Assembly (NCBI GenBank): GCA_024227155.1
Contig: JAAELB010000247.1
Location: 1-64,000, forward strand
Source: Desulfobulbaceae bacterium
GTDB taxonomy: Bacteria > Desulfobacterota > Desulfobulbia > Desulfobulbales > Desulfocapsaceae
Length of the DNA stretch: 64,000 bases
Direction: 5' to 3'
Shown: positions 40,947-50,347 of the stretch, piece by piece
How positions within the stretch are numbered: the first letter of the stretch is position 1
Layout of the letters: every line of letters starts with the position of its first letter
The notes under the pieces: model-generated
Databases searched by the model: none
The model's input: the letters and a program-made list of their open reading frames with translations, nothing else
What the model was told of the DNA's origin: nothing
Translations under genes and position numbers: made by a program

Positions 40947-42548
40947 TTAGTTTTTCAAGAAAGGAAAGCTGAGTTTTTGCACAAAAACTTCCTGGAATTT
41001 TGGGTCACAGGCGAGATCAATAATCGTTATTTTCTCTGTCATATCAATGGCCTTTTGGAGGATTGTGTCATCGCAAAGGGCCATGACAGCGCCAGCGCCG
41101 GCAGAATTGCCTGAAACCTCAATGCTTTCGGGGTTTACCACAGGAATCATTCCCAGCGTAAGCATATCCTCTTTTTCTATAAATGTACCGAATGCTCCGG
41201 CGATTAGTATCTTCTCCGGCGTTTTGTATCCTGCGGCTTTCAGGAGGAACTCAATGCCGGTGATTAACGCGCCTTTACCGAGTTGAACAGAGCGGATGTC
41301 TTTCTGGCTAATGTAGACAGCAGATCCGTCCTGGCTGTCATCCCCGTTGACCAGAACATAGCGTGGTGAGCCTGCCCCTTTGCGTTGCAGTGGTTTTATT
41401 GTATTGTTCTCTTTTGTGAACGCACCACCCGGTTCAATTATGTGGTTGCGACAGAACTCGGCCACTCCGCTTATTACCCCTGTCCCACAGACGCCAAAGG
41501 GTTTTGTCTTAGAAGATTTTTTTGGATTAATCATGGTGAATTCAGGGGCGTCTTCAGGACTGGCAACTACCACCTTGTTGATGGCACCGGGAATAGCCTG
41601 CATACCGCACGAAAGGGTTGCCCCTTCAAAGGCGGGCCCGGTAGCGCACGATGTGGCATAGAGTTTTCCCTTGCCTTTAAATAGCAGTTCTCCGTTGGTA
41701 CCGAGATCTATCAGCAGGGTTCCGTCGGGCTGATTTTCCAGGTCAACAGCCAGAGCGGCACTTAGAATGTCGCCCCCAATAAAACCGGATATCTGGGGTA
41801 AAAGTTGTAGTGGGATGTCGCCAAGACCAAATCCAGCATCAGCTGATTTCATTGTTCTCGCTTCATGAAATGCTGGTTGGTAGGGGAAGGTGCCAATGGA
41901 CTCGGGATTGACACCAGCAAGGATGTGAATCATGGTCGGATTGCCGACAGTAACTATTTTACCGATGTCTTTTTTGTCTAATTCCAGGGAGGACAGTAAT
42001 TCTACTATTCCCCATTCTATAGCTTTAACAACCAGATTCTGCAAACGTTGTAAGTTCGCCTTTTCATTGTTAATGGCCCCAATCCGGCTCATTACATCAT
42101 CTCCGTAGAGAGCTTGCGGGTTTTTGATCGCAATTGAAGAAAGGACTTCTCCGCTTGTTGTATTGCATAAATAAACGGCTATGGTGGTGGTGCCTAAATC
42201 GACGGCAATGCCGTAACTGGTATCCAGGTCCGGGTCAATAAATCTGTTACTGAATGAGTCGGGGAAAGAGACTGGAGCTTTGGTGATAATATGTGAGGAA
42301 AGCATGGAGGTCTCAGGGATCTCGATTTTTATGTCACTATTTATCTCGTGGGTGCATGAGATCAGATCTTCCTTAGAGCCATTGGCTGATACCAGCTCTA
42401 CCCGGCATTTGCTGCACTTACCACGACCGCCACAGTCAGATCGCAGGAAAATGGAGTGGTCAACAAGTGCTTCCATCAAACTCCGACCTGTTTTTGCCTT
42501 TATTTCACGGCCATGGGGTTCTAACTTTATAGTAAATGTATCAGACAT
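40947..42548 (-). CDS. Ferredoxin/ASKHA corrinoid-activating protein (RACo-like)
   Basis: 533 residues. The N-terminal plant-type [2Fe-2S] domain (about 1-80) has ligands in SDCGGRGKCSKCRVEL and LISCTHE. A linker leads to an actin-like ATPase part typical of DUF4445/RACo: YGIAVDLGTTTIAVYLCNTTSGEV, TVGNPTMIHILAGVNPESIG, GFIGGDILSAALA, LLIDLGTNGELL, SCATGPAFEGATLSCGM and AGAFGTFIEKEDML. These proteins use ATP to re-reduce inactive Co(II) corrinoids of methyltransferases. No corrinoid protein or methyltransferase lies nearby, so its client is elsewhere. No close operon partner. Confidence 0.88.
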   Translation of the reverse strand: MSDTFTIKLEPHGREIKAKTGRSLMEALVDHSIFLRSDCGGRGKCSKCRVELVSANGSKEDLISCTHEINSDIKIEIPETSMLSSHIITKAPVSFPDSFSNRFIDPDLDTSYGIAVDLGTTTIAVYLCNTTSGEVLSSIAIKNPQALYGDDVMSRIGAINNEKANLQRLQNLVVKAIEWGIVELLSSLELDKKDIGKIVTVGNPTMIHILAGVNPESIGTFPYQPAFHEARTMKSADAGFGLGDIPLQLLPQISGFIGGDILSAALAVDLENQPDGTLLIDLGTNGELLFKGKGKLYATSCATGPAFEGATLSCGMQAIPGAINKVVVASPEDAPEFTMINPKKSSKTKPFGVCGTGVISGVAEFCRNHIIEPGGAFTKENNTIKPLQRKGAGSPRYVLVNGDDSQDGSAVYISQKDIRSVQLGKGALITGIEFLLKAAGYKTPEKILIAGAFGTFIEKEDMLTLGMIPVVNPESIEVSGNSAGAGAVMALCDDTILQKAIDMTEKITIIDLACDPKFQEVFVQKLSFPFLKN

Positions 42549-42834
42549 AGTGGTCCTGGATAATTTAAATGTTTAAACGAATCTGGAGTGTAGTTTTACC
42601 AGAATATCTTCAGGAGATAACTAATAACCAACAGATTATTAAGCGCAAGCGTTGATTGTACCTGTAGTTAATTATTCTGCAGTTTCGGTAATTAGAGCGG
42701 TATTTAGAAAAGTATTTGTGTTATAAAAACAGTCAACGATTTCATCCCTCAGGAAAGTGGAGTTTCCTGGGCGAGGAATATTGGAGAGACAGGCTTTCAA
42801 GGGTAAGGCATTAACCAAACTAAGGAGAACTGTA

Positions 42835-43224
42835 ATGAAAATTCTCATTTCTTATGACAAAAATACCTCAATATCAAATATACTCGACAAGGGTGTACAA
42901 AGGGCAAAAGATTCGAATGCATATATTTATCTGGTAAGCACTTTTTTACCTGATGGATCAGGGGAAGAAATTGCTGAAATAGATGCTCAACTCGAGGAAT
43001 TAAAAATAGATATCTTTGAAAAACAGAATATTCTCTGTGAGAGCCATATCCTCACCAGAAGTGTGATGCCAGGTGAGGAGCTTGTCAGCTATGCAAAGGA
43101 GAAGGGGGTTGATGAGATTATCATAGGATTAAAGAAACCATCAAAACTTGGTAAAATTATGTTTGGTTCTACAGCTCAATATATAATTCTCGAGGCTGAT
43201 TGCCCAGTATTATGTGTTAAATAG
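42835..43224 (+). CDS. Universal stress protein (UspA family)
   Basis: 129 residues from ATG 42835, chosen by AAGGAGAAC 4 nt upstream rather than the longer frame from 42757. Single Usp domain: MKILISYDKNTSISNILDKGVQRAK, then SVMPGEELVSYAKEKGVDEIIIGLKKPSKLGKIMFGSTAQYIILEADCPVLCVK. The G-x2-G-x9-G(S/T) nucleotide loop is partly kept (GLKKPSKLGKIMFGSTA), so ATP binding is possible. Cytoplasmic. The glycosyltransferase gene follows after 30 nt. Confidence 0.88.
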   Translation: MKILISYDKNTSISNILDKGVQRAKDSNAYIYLVSTFLPDGSGEEIAEIDAQLEELKIDIFEKQNILCESHILTRSVMPGEELVSYAKEKGVDEIIIGLKKPSKLGKIMFGSTAQYIILEADCPVLCVK

Positions 43225-43254
43225 ACTGGTTATCTGTTTTTCGCTCTTGATATT

Positions 43255-44787
43255 ATGAATAAACAAACAGCAGATTATCCACAGGCAGAAATTTCAATGA
43301 ACAGAGTTCGAGACCGGCTACTGATTTTTATTGTAGCGTATAATGCAGAAAATACCATTGAGAACGTTCTTGAAAGAATTCCGACTCAACTCCTCGATGT
43401 CTATGAAATCGAAATCCTGATTATAGACGATTCTTCCCAGGACAAAACGTTTAACAGGAGTGAATTGTTTCGTCGGGCAGGCCTGTTTCCTTTTAATCTG
43501 AAGATTCTTTTCAATCCAGTAAACCAGGGGTATGGAGGGAATCAGAAAATCGGTTTTCATTATGCCATTGAAAACGGTTTTGACTGGGTTGCTCTTCTGC
43601 ATGGTGATGGGCAATATGCACCTGAATGTTTGCCGGAACTTATTGAACCCCTGGCCACCGCCGAGGCCGAGGTTGTGTTCGGCTCCAGGATGATAGAGAA
43701 GAAACAAGCTCTGAAGGGCGGTATGCCCGTATACAAATATGTGGGCAATAAGATACTCACCGGCTACCAGAACCGAATGTTACATTCAGACTTGAGTGAA
43801 TTTCACAGTGGCTATCGATTATATAGTATTGCTGCTCTGAAAAGGATACCCTTTAGACTCAATAGCAATGACTTTCATTTTGACACAGAAATTATTATCC
43901 AGCTGATATTTGCTGAACAACGTATTGTGGAGTTGCCTATTCCGACTTTCTATGGAAATGAAATATGTCATGTGAATGGTCTCAGATATGCCTGGGATGT
44001 TTTTAAGGCAACCCTTCTAGCAAAGGTGCAACATTTTCATATCTTTTATGACCCTAAATATGATTGTAAAGCCGAAAAGTCAGCTGCATTCAATAACGTC
44101 GAACAGAAGTTTTTTCTCGAAGCTCTGGAATCTCAGGATATTCAACCTCAATCGAAAATTTTACTGGTGGGGAACGTACCCGGAGAATTACAAGAGCATT
44201 TGAGGAAAAATGGACATCATGTCAGCGTGAAAAGTGGTAGCTTCTTCAATGAAGATCAAGATGTAACTCATGATATCGACTACATCTTTCTTTTGGAGGA
44301 TTCCGGGATATCTCTTGATCCGGAAAAAATGATTGTTAAACTTCTGGAAATTACCGAAAAGAGACCAGATATTAAAATATGTGTAACTGTTGCCAATATC
44401 GGTTTTATTCTAACGAGATTGTTGCTTCTTATCGGGAGGTTTGCTTATACCAGGCGGGGAATTATCAATCTAAACAGTTATCATTTTTTTACCCTCCGAT
44501 CGGCAAAGAAAATTTTTACCCAGAACGGCTTTACCCTCACTGGGCTATATGGTCTGCCGATCCCCTATGGATCGGTGTTGTCGACAAAAAATCTTGTAAA
44601 GATCCTGGCAGGGATACATATGGCTTTGATAAAATTGAAAAAATCTCTGTTTAGTTTTCAGTTTGTCTTCTTTATTACGCCTCCACCTTCACTACAGCAC
44701 CTTCTTACTACCGCCTCAAAAGTCTCTGGGCAGAAGTCTGAAGCTATTGGAACGATAGCTGACGCCGATAATTCGTTGCAGACGTAG
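43255..44787 (+). CDS. Family 2 glycosyltransferase fused to a methyltransferase-like domain
   Basis: 510 residues. The GT-A domain (about 18-260) has LLIFIVAYNAENTIENVLERIP, LIIDDSSQDKTF, the DxD-type LLHGDGQYAPECLPEL, VFGSRMIEKKQALKGGMP and FHSGYRLYS, as in dolichol/undecaprenyl-phosphate sugar transferases of the DPM1 group. Residues of about 290-480 look like a class I SAM methyltransferase with a degenerate glycine loop (KILLVGNVPGELQEHLRKNGHHV...) and the late RGIINLNSYHFFTLRSAKKIFTQNGF stretch. Hydrophobic segments occur near 385 and 470. Likely cell-surface glycan synthesis. The weak ribosome site leaves MNRVRDRL at 43297 as an alternative start. Confidence 0.75.
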   Translation: MNKQTADYPQAEISMNRVRDRLLIFIVAYNAENTIENVLERIPTQLLDVYEIEILIIDDSSQDKTFNRSELFRRAGLFPFNLKILFNPVNQGYGGNQKIGFHYAIENGFDWVALLHGDGQYAPECLPELIEPLATAEAEVVFGSRMIEKKQALKGGMPVYKYVGNKILTGYQNRMLHSDLSEFHSGYRLYSIAALKRIPFRLNSNDFHFDTEIIIQLIFAEQRIVELPIPTFYGNEICHVNGLRYAWDVFKATLLAKVQHFHIFYDPKYDCKAEKSAAFNNVEQKFFLEALESQDIQPQSKILLVGNVPGELQEHLRKNGHHVSVKSGSFFNEDQDVTHDIDYIFLLEDSGISLDPEKMIVKLLEITEKRPDIKICVTVANIGFILTRLLLLIGRFAYTRRGIINLNSYHFFTLRSAKKIFTQNGFTLTGLYGLPIPYGSVLSTKNLVKILAGIHMALIKLKKSLFSFQFVFFITPPPSLQHLLTTASKVSGQKSEAIGTIADADNSLQT

Positions 44788-44816
44788 CCAAGAACCTCAA
44801 CGAAGTAGATCGGAGT

Positions 44817-44918
44817 TTTTAGTACCTTAGAAATTATTTTCTGCGTTTTTGTGGCAGAAAATAATTTCGTGAAGGTACTTATCCAAGCATTTTAGAAAGT
44901 TCCGATCTATTCGGGTTA
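44817..44918 (-). repeat. Palindromic intergenic element, copy E8
   Basis: Minus-strand reading: leading TAACCCGAATAGATCGGAAC, then GCTTGGATAAGTACCTT, a 14-bp stem AAATTATTTTCTGC / GCAGAAAATAATTT with loop CACAAAAAC, and AAGGTACTAAAAACTCCGATC. The inner stem is identical to E7. Outermost bases AGATCGGA/TCCGATCT pair as well. It lies between two convergent genes and may act as a two-way terminator. Confidence 0.8.
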
Positions 44919-44926
44919 CGAGTCCA

Positions 44927-46267
44927 TCATTGCACATGGATTCTTTTAATTGGAGCATGCTTTCTTGAACTTACTCCTACATGAGCTTTAAGGACAAAGA
45001 CGTCCGATCCATCAGCGGTAACCTCTAACCATTGGCCCTTGTCTTTTAAGCGCAGCTGTTCTGCTTCTTTCACGGTCTGGACAAACTTTTTTGTAGATGA
45101 GAGGATAGGCACTTTATATTTATCACTATGGCTATAATTATCATAGATTATAAATGAAGCTATGCTCAGCATCATAAGAACTCCTGCACTAGACTGAAAA
45201 TGTTTTATTTTCAGAAGTATCTTGTCGAACGAATAGAGTACAAAGGCTAACCAGAAAAATTGTGCAATCATGATGTGGCAAGGGAATATTTGCTGGTAAA
45301 GCAGGTATTTTTCACTGAGGAAAAGAGGCGCTAAGGAGCTGATTATTAGAATGGCAAACAGCAATGTTGTCTTTAGATAGTATTTTTCGTTACGCAGGTA
45401 TATTAGTAGTGGGATAATTGTTACAGGTATCAGAAGGAGTCTCTCCGGGTTTATCGTGTCTTTAAAATTCATATAAAAAATGTGGAGCACAAGGGATTTG
45501 CCCCACATAGTCATTATGTTCGAATCCAAGAGGTTCTCTGGCATGATTGTACTTTCTGATACTGAAAGAACATAGGCTGCGGTGACAAGTAAAAGCCCTG
45601 AGAAGAGGATGTTTTTACCTTTAAACAGAGCAATGAAAGCCAGGCAGAAAGGTACAGCTAAAACAGAGTATGGGCCTGACCAAATCAAAAAACATGCTAC
45701 CAGGAAGAAAAGAAAATTTAATAATAGTGCGGAACTGTTTTGCCAGAACAGCATCACCAGCAGAAGTACGACAACTACATACATCTGAAATGTTAGAGAT
45801 ATGTAATAATAAATGTGGTTGAGACCTGAAAAACCCAGGAGGAGAGGGCATATTAGCAGGATATATTTAGATCGTATTAATCCGGAAAGAGAGAAGGCAG
45901 CAATCGTTAGGATTGCAAGACTGATAGATACGAACTGATAAAGAAAAGGTTGAAGGAGTATGTCTGATTTAGCAATGAGCCAGGCCATCAAATTGTTGTA
46001 AACATTGTGATAACCGTTAGGTGTTTGGAAGATGTCAGTGAATCGGTGAGTATTCCCGTAGTAAAAATTAAAATAATGGCTGGCATCTTCCGCATAAAAA
46101 CCGGGCTGAGAGAAATTTCCCCAGGATCTTGCCAGCAATAGAATTACATAAATAGATAACCCTGAAAAAATATATAGTTTCTTTTCTGAAAAAAAAACTC
46201 TCCAATGTAACTGATATGTTTCTCTATTATTAAAGAGACTAATAAGGGTTTGAATAGATTTGCGCAT
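44927..46267 (-). CDS. Polytopic membrane protein, possible GT-C type glycosyltransferase
   Basis: 446 residues with about ten predicted transmembrane helices (for example LYIFSGLSIYVILLLA, FVSISLAILTIAAFSLSGLI, LLNFLFFLVACFLIW, ILFSGLLLVTAAYVLSV, LLFAILIISSLAPLFLS). A loop after the first helix reads GFYAEDASHYFNFYYGN; an acidic pair in the first periplasmic loop is a feature of GT-C enzymes, but no family was recognised with certainty. The C-terminal soluble tail is short and basic (SSRKHAPIKRIHVQ). It may work with the preceding glycosyltransferase in surface polysaccharide assembly. Function uncertain. Confidence 0.55.
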   Translation of the reverse strand: MRKSIQTLISLFNNRETYQLHWRVFFSEKKLYIFSGLSIYVILLLARSWGNFSQPGFYAEDASHYFNFYYGNTHRFTDIFQTPNGYHNVYNNLMAWLIAKSDILLQPFLYQFVSISLAILTIAAFSLSGLIRSKYILLICPLLLGFSGLNHIYYYISLTFQMYVVVVLLLVMLFWQNSSALLLNFLFFLVACFLIWSGPYSVLAVPFCLAFIALFKGKNILFSGLLLVTAAYVLSVSESTIMPENLLDSNIMTMWGKSLVLHIFYMNFKDTINPERLLLIPVTIIPLLIYLRNEKYYLKTTLLFAILIISSLAPLFLSEKYLLYQQIFPCHIMIAQFFWLAFVLYSFDKILLKIKHFQSSAGVLMMLSIASFIIYDNYSHSDKYKVPILSSTKKFVQTVKEAEQLRLKDKGQWLEVTADGSDVFVLKAHVGVSSRKHAPIKRIHVQ

Positions 46268-46360
46268 TTTTGTTCAGGGATATTTTCACATGTTTAACTG
46301 GTATGAAAGGATTTAGGAGTGCTTGCTCAGGGAGTTCCAAAAAGCCTGGGTTTTTATTTG

Positions 46361-46399
46361 CCCGTCAATTCACAGTCAACTTTTCGGCGAATTGACGGG
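46361..46399. other. Inverted repeat between membrane-protein and aldo/keto reductase genes
   Basis: CCCGTCAATTC and GAATTGACGGG form an 11-bp stem with a 17-nt interior, 8 nt after the stop of the reductase gene (minus strand). No T-run follows on that strand (CAAATAAAAACC), so it is at best an imperfect terminator or a protein site. Confidence 0.35.
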
Positions 46400-46406
46400 G
46401 GAGGTG

Positions 46407-47360
46407 TTACTCGTCCCAAAGGTTTGCTAAACTGTATGGCCCGCCTTCAACCACCCAGAAATCACCACTCACGTATCTGCGGTTTCTGTTAAGTTCCGCT
46501 ATCTGTTCCATATCTTCCTGGGAAAGAGAAATTGCAGCTGAACCCAGATTTTGTTTGAGTCGATCAGGGTTGACCGATTTTGGAATAACAACACTATTCC
46601 TGTGAATAGCCCAGCTGATGAGCAACTGTGCAGGACTGATAGCATGGTTGGCGGCCATCTTAATTATTGTCGGATCTTCAAGTAGTATCGGTTCGTCCTC
46701 ACTCTTTAAGGGGGCGGGTCGATCGGAGGAGCCGAGTGGTGCGTAGGCCGTTAGGTGGATGCTGTTGGAATTGCAAAATTCTAACATGGCTGGCTGCTGC
46801 AGGTACGGGTGGAGTTCTATCTGGTTCATCTCTGGTTTTATATTAGCGGTTCCCAGGAGCTCTTTTAGCTTGGGGACGCTAAAGTTTGAAACACCAATAT
46901 GATTGCATAAACCTTTGTCTACAAGATTCTCCATGGCAGACCATGTTGTGGCGATTGGCAGCTCGTTCAACCCTATGAGGTCTTTGGCAGAATTATGAAA
47001 GAGTACTTCGCTTCGGAATGCCACCGGCCAGTGGATAAGATAAAGGTCAAGGGAGTCGATCTGGAGATCAGCAAGACTCTTTTCAATTGCCGGCTGTACG
47101 TTTTCTGGGGCGTGGGAGTTGTTCCATAGTTTCGAGGTAATCCATAATTGCTCTCGAGTTGTCACACCCTCCGCGAAGGAATCGCTAAGAGCTTGTCCGA
47201 TCTCTGCCTCATTACCATAAATTGGTGCACAATCGATATGGCGGTAACCAAGTTGCAAGGCCTCTTTTACTGCTTTGTACACTTTCCCTGGAGCTGATTT
47301 CCAGGTTCCGAGGCCGAGAATAGGCATCTGATCGCCGTTTGCAAATTGAATTGATTTCAT
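46407..47360 (-). CDS. Aldo/keto reductase
   Basis: 317 residues, a TIM-barrel NADPH-dependent oxidoreductase. The catalytic tetrad is visible: Asp and Tyr in GYRHIDCAPIYGNE, Lys in LWITSKLWN, His in LYLIHWPVAF. The cofactor segment IPKSVNPDRLKQNLGS (Lys/Ser/Arg for the 2'-phosphate) indicates NADPH. Length and the WAIHRNSVVIPKS stretch resemble eukaryote-like AKR1/AKR2-type reductases. Substrate unknown. A single gene, not obviously linked to its neighbours. Confidence 0.9.
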   Translation of the reverse strand: MKSIQFANGDQMPILGLGTWKSAPGKVYKAVKEALQLGYRHIDCAPIYGNEAEIGQALSDSFAEGVTTREQLWITSKLWNNSHAPENVQPAIEKSLADLQIDSLDLYLIHWPVAFRSEVLFHNSAKDLIGLNELPIATTWSAMENLVDKGLCNHIGVSNFSVPKLKELLGTANIKPEMNQIELHPYLQQPAMLEFCNSNSIHLTAYAPLGSSDRPAPLKSEDEPILLEDPTIIKMAANHAISPAQLLISWAIHRNSVVIPKSVNPDRLKQNLGSAAISLSQEDMEQIAELNRNRRYVSGDFWVVEGGPYSLANLWDE

Positions 47361-47438
47361 CCTATGGGCTCCATTCGTTGGTGTTGCTTGTGAAGTTAAA
47401 CTCGTTTAAAGCTACTTTGTTGATTGTAGCAGAAGCTA

Positions 47439-49418
47439 TTATCTTTTAGCATGCATTCGTTTATTGAAAGGCCAGGGTCTTTCAATAAAAAAGCCCTGTA
47501 CACCATCAATGTTTAGTTGTTTTAACAGGTTGAACTGTATCTCAGTCTCCACGCCTTCAGCGATCACCTGTATGTCCAGACTGTGGGCAGCGTTGATGAG
47601 TGAGGCTATAAAAAAGTAACTATCGCTGTCTTGCGTTTGCAATTCATCCGTATAGGCTCTGTCGATTTTAATGTAGTCAGGTCTAAGTGATTTTAAATAG
47701 CCAAAATTTGAAAAGCCCTGGCCAAAATGATCCAGCGCATATCCGTGGCCGAGTTGATGTACCTGGTTGCCAAATTTTTGTATAACGCTTAGGTTTTGAA
47801 CAGCACTGTACTCGGCAAATTCGAAGATTAACCTTGGTGCTGTTGGGCGAAGTTTCTGTAACGATTTTAACAGCCAGTTGCGGAAAATTTCATCACAAAG
47901 AGATGCTGTGGAGACATTGACGGCCACCTTCTCAACTCCAAGCGTTTCCACCGGTCTATTCATTGCCTGTTCAATGACTATTTTATCAAGTAGTGCTATC
48001 ATCTCAAAGCGAATTGCAAGGGGTACGAACATCCCTGCACTGAGCAAAGTACCCGACTCTGATCTGATTCTGGAAAAAACTTCATGGTGAAAAGTATCTG
48101 TTTGTTTCTTAAATGGTACAACTTTTTGATACAGCAACACGATATCTTTATCGGTGATAGCCTTTGTTAAGATGTCTTTCCATTCTTGTTGGTTCTGGGG
48201 CACGGTTCTTTGGCTTTTAGTTAGCGCTTCAACCCTCCATCTGTTTTCACCATCCTGTTGAGCTGAGCGCAGAACGATGTCTGCTCCGGATAGGAGTTGA
48301 GTGAAATCGGTTTGCTGGTCAAAAGAGACACCTCCTGTATGACTCACATTGTTTGATAAAGCCAAACTTTCAGCTGCCAGTTTGACTAAGTTACGAGTTA
48401 CAGTTTTTGCCACAGCTTGCGCTTCTTCTAGATGGGTGTCCGGGAGGAAAATTGCAAAATTTCCACCGTTTAACCTGGCAAGCGTCCCATTGGCAATATG
48501 CATGGTTGTCTGTTGTAAAGCATCACCCGCCTTTTGAATAAAGATGTCACCCGCCTGAAAACCTCTCTGTTGGTTAAGGTTATGCAGGTCTTTTAATTCC
48601 AGGAGAAGAAATGCACCCTTTGTTCTGTTGTCGCCCCTGTTAAGCCTGGTTGTAATTTGTCTCTCAAGGTACCGTCTGTTACCTAAACCGGTCAGAGGGT
48701 CGCTATATGCATTTTCCCTCAACCGTTCTGCTGTAGCCATCTGTTCGTTGAACATATCTTTGACTTTTTCGCTCATTCTGTTCATGGCCTCGACAACCCG
48801 ACGAAGTTCTCTTGTTCGAGGGAGCGTCTCCTGTTGATCGTATTGTCTTTCACATATATTGTTGGCCTGATGCTCAATACAGACAAGGGGTTTAAGTAAT
48901 AGTCGTAACCCCATTCCTCCAACTGTAATCACCAATGCCCCCATGAGAAAAAACCAAAGGGAGGTGTTGGCCCCTGTTTCCCACAGGGTTTTATATGCAT
49001 ACCCGGGGTGGCTCTCAACCTCTATCGTGCCGGTCTGGTACCATCCGCCCAGTACCATTGCGCTTGATTTGGGAGAAATAAATTTGATCGTGCTGGTAAA
49101 CCATTGGGGGATGCCCTCGATGTGTAAATCCAGGGTCCGATCAATAAGGACACGATCCTTCATGTCTACTAATCTGATTGTTCGGTAGTATCCACTGTCA
49201 AAAACGGCATTAATTATTGTTTCAACAGCTGGCAGGTCGGGCTGTTCCATGTATGGGGAAAGCGATAGCCCAAGAGAAGTCGCTGTATCCTGGCTATGGG
49301 ATGCCATCTGATGGGTGAGGAAGTTTCGTGTGGAGTTGAGTTGTGCTATCCAGGTACCTGTACATAGCAACAGAAAGAGGATAAACGTAAAAATAAACAG
49401 TTGTCGATATAGTGTCAT
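47439..49418 (-). CDS. lapD: LapD-type c-di-GMP receptor (degenerate GGDEF-EAL)
   Basis: About 659 residues from ATG 49418. A membrane helix (LYRQLFIFTFILFLLLCTGTWIA) leads to a periplasmic LapD/MoxY-type sensor fold (about 30-150) and a second helix (WFFLMGALVITVGGMGLRLLL). A HAMP region, a GGDEF domain with NGGNF in place of GGDEF, and an EAL domain with EVF in place of EAL follow. Both catalytic signatures are lost, as in LapD, which instead binds c-di-GMP through the EAL fold and then captures LapG. The lapG-like gene is immediately upstream, 11 nt away. The trigger is c-di-GMP made by cyclases such as the one at 61.5 kb. Confidence 0.85.
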   Translation of the reverse strand: MTLYRQLFIFTFILFLLLCTGTWIAQLNSTRNFLTHQMASHSQDTATSLGLSLSPYMEQPDLPAVETIINAVFDSGYYRTIRLVDMKDRVLIDRTLDLHIEGIPQWFTSTIKFISPKSSAMVLGGWYQTGTIEVESHPGYAYKTLWETGANTSLWFFLMGALVITVGGMGLRLLLKPLVCIEHQANNICERQYDQQETLPRTRELRRVVEAMNRMSEKVKDMFNEQMATAERLRENAYSDPLTGLGNRRYLERQITTRLNRGDNRTKGAFLLLELKDLHNLNQQRGFQAGDIFIQKAGDALQQTTMHIANGTLARLNGGNFAIFLPDTHLEEAQAVAKTVTRNLVKLAAESLALSNNVSHTGGVSFDQQTDFTQLLSGADIVLRSAQQDGENRWRVEALTKSQRTVPQNQQEWKDILTKAITDKDIVLLYQKVVPFKKQTDTFHHEVFSRIRSESGTLLSAGMFVPLAIRFEMIALLDKIVIEQAMNRPVETLGVEKVAVNVSTASLCDEIFRNWLLKSLQKLRPTAPRLIFEFAEYSAVQNLSVIQKFGNQVHQLGHGYALDHFGQGFSNFGYLKSLRPDYIKIDRAYTDELQTQDSDSYFFIASLINAAHSLDIQVIAEGVETEIQFNLLKQLNIDGVQGFFIERPWPFNKRMHAKR

Positions 49419-49429
49419 GATGATTCCAT

Positions 49430-50110
49430 TTATCTTATAAGTGCTTTTGGCATTCTCTCGAGCAGACTCTGCCAACGTTCAAGCTTCGAGCTTTTACCCA
49501 CCAGTTTTCCCTTGCCTCTTTGTTTAGCTAGCCATAACCCGGTGGCGTTAAAGCTATATACAGGAAGCAGGTCACTTCTTGTTGAAGCGGGTTCTATTTC
49601 GTCTGTTAAATTGTCAAGGATAAGGGGCTCAGCCCCAGGAGAGGCAAAGTATGTAAGAACCATGTGGGCCTGGTTTAACTGCAGGGCTTTGACGTAGGTA
49701 AGGTTAAGCTTTTTATCGGAAATCCCCAAAGCTTTGAGAGTGAAGTATTTGGCAAAGGAAAAGTCTTCGCAATCACCTCCTCCACTTGCTATAAACTCAA
49801 GGGGAGTTGCCCAGTAGTCCCTTGTTCCCCAGTGGCTGTAGTCGCTTATAAATTCGAATCGGTTGAAGAACCTGTTTACCTGGTCGAGTTTTGCAAAATC
49901 TGATTCGCTGTTGTTCTCTCTGATTAATTTTTCCCATGTAAGAAGACTGTCTTGGGATTTTTCACAATATTGGGCGGCTGCCCAGTCAAGATTTGTTTTA
50001 TCGATTTTGAATTGATCATCACTAAAACAGTCATGGACTATTAAAAAGATAAATATCACTACTCCTGCGAGGTTAGGGATGCGCCTTCTCAAAGCTGGTA
50101 AGATATTCAT
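49430..50110 (-). CDS. lapG: LapG-type periplasmic cysteine protease
   Basis: 226 residues with signal peptide/anchor (AGVVIFIFLIVHDCFS). The bacterial transglutaminase-like fold (BTLCP, PF06035) carries the triad Cys in SGGGDCEDFSFAKYF, His in LNQAHMVLTYF and Asp in LILDNLTDEI; the ligands for regulatory Ca2+ (acidic residues before the Cys) are also present. LapG cuts large adhesins at a di-alanine site when LapD is c-di-GMP-free. No LapA-like adhesin or its type I secretion genes are in this window. Confidence 0.88.
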   Translation of the reverse strand: MNILPALRRRIPNLAGVVIFIFLIVHDCFSDDQFKIDKTNLDWAAAQYCEKSQDSLLTWEKLIRENNSESDFAKLDQVNRFFNRFEFISDYSHWGTRDYWATPLEFIASGGGDCEDFSFAKYFTLKALGISDKKLNLTYVKALQLNQAHMVLTYFASPGAEPLILDNLTDEIEPASTRSDLLPVYSFNATGLWLAKQRGKGKLVGKSSKLERWQSLLERMPKALIR

Positions 50111-50347
50111 TTTTTATAAAAATATTTGGTGGACTCTGTCGGAGTATAATAGTCCAAATCAGTGATACTGTATATTAATACTTTTTGTCGATTGCAGGGG
50201 CTTCTGTTTGGAGCCCGGGTTACCTATTCAGTTTATCGGGGTTAGGCTGGACGATGGTTGGAGAAAATTGCAGGATTGTATTAAAACAGTAAAATTTCAA
50301 ATTGGATATGGACCTCACTGGCGATTTAGTTCATAGTAGCAAAAATG

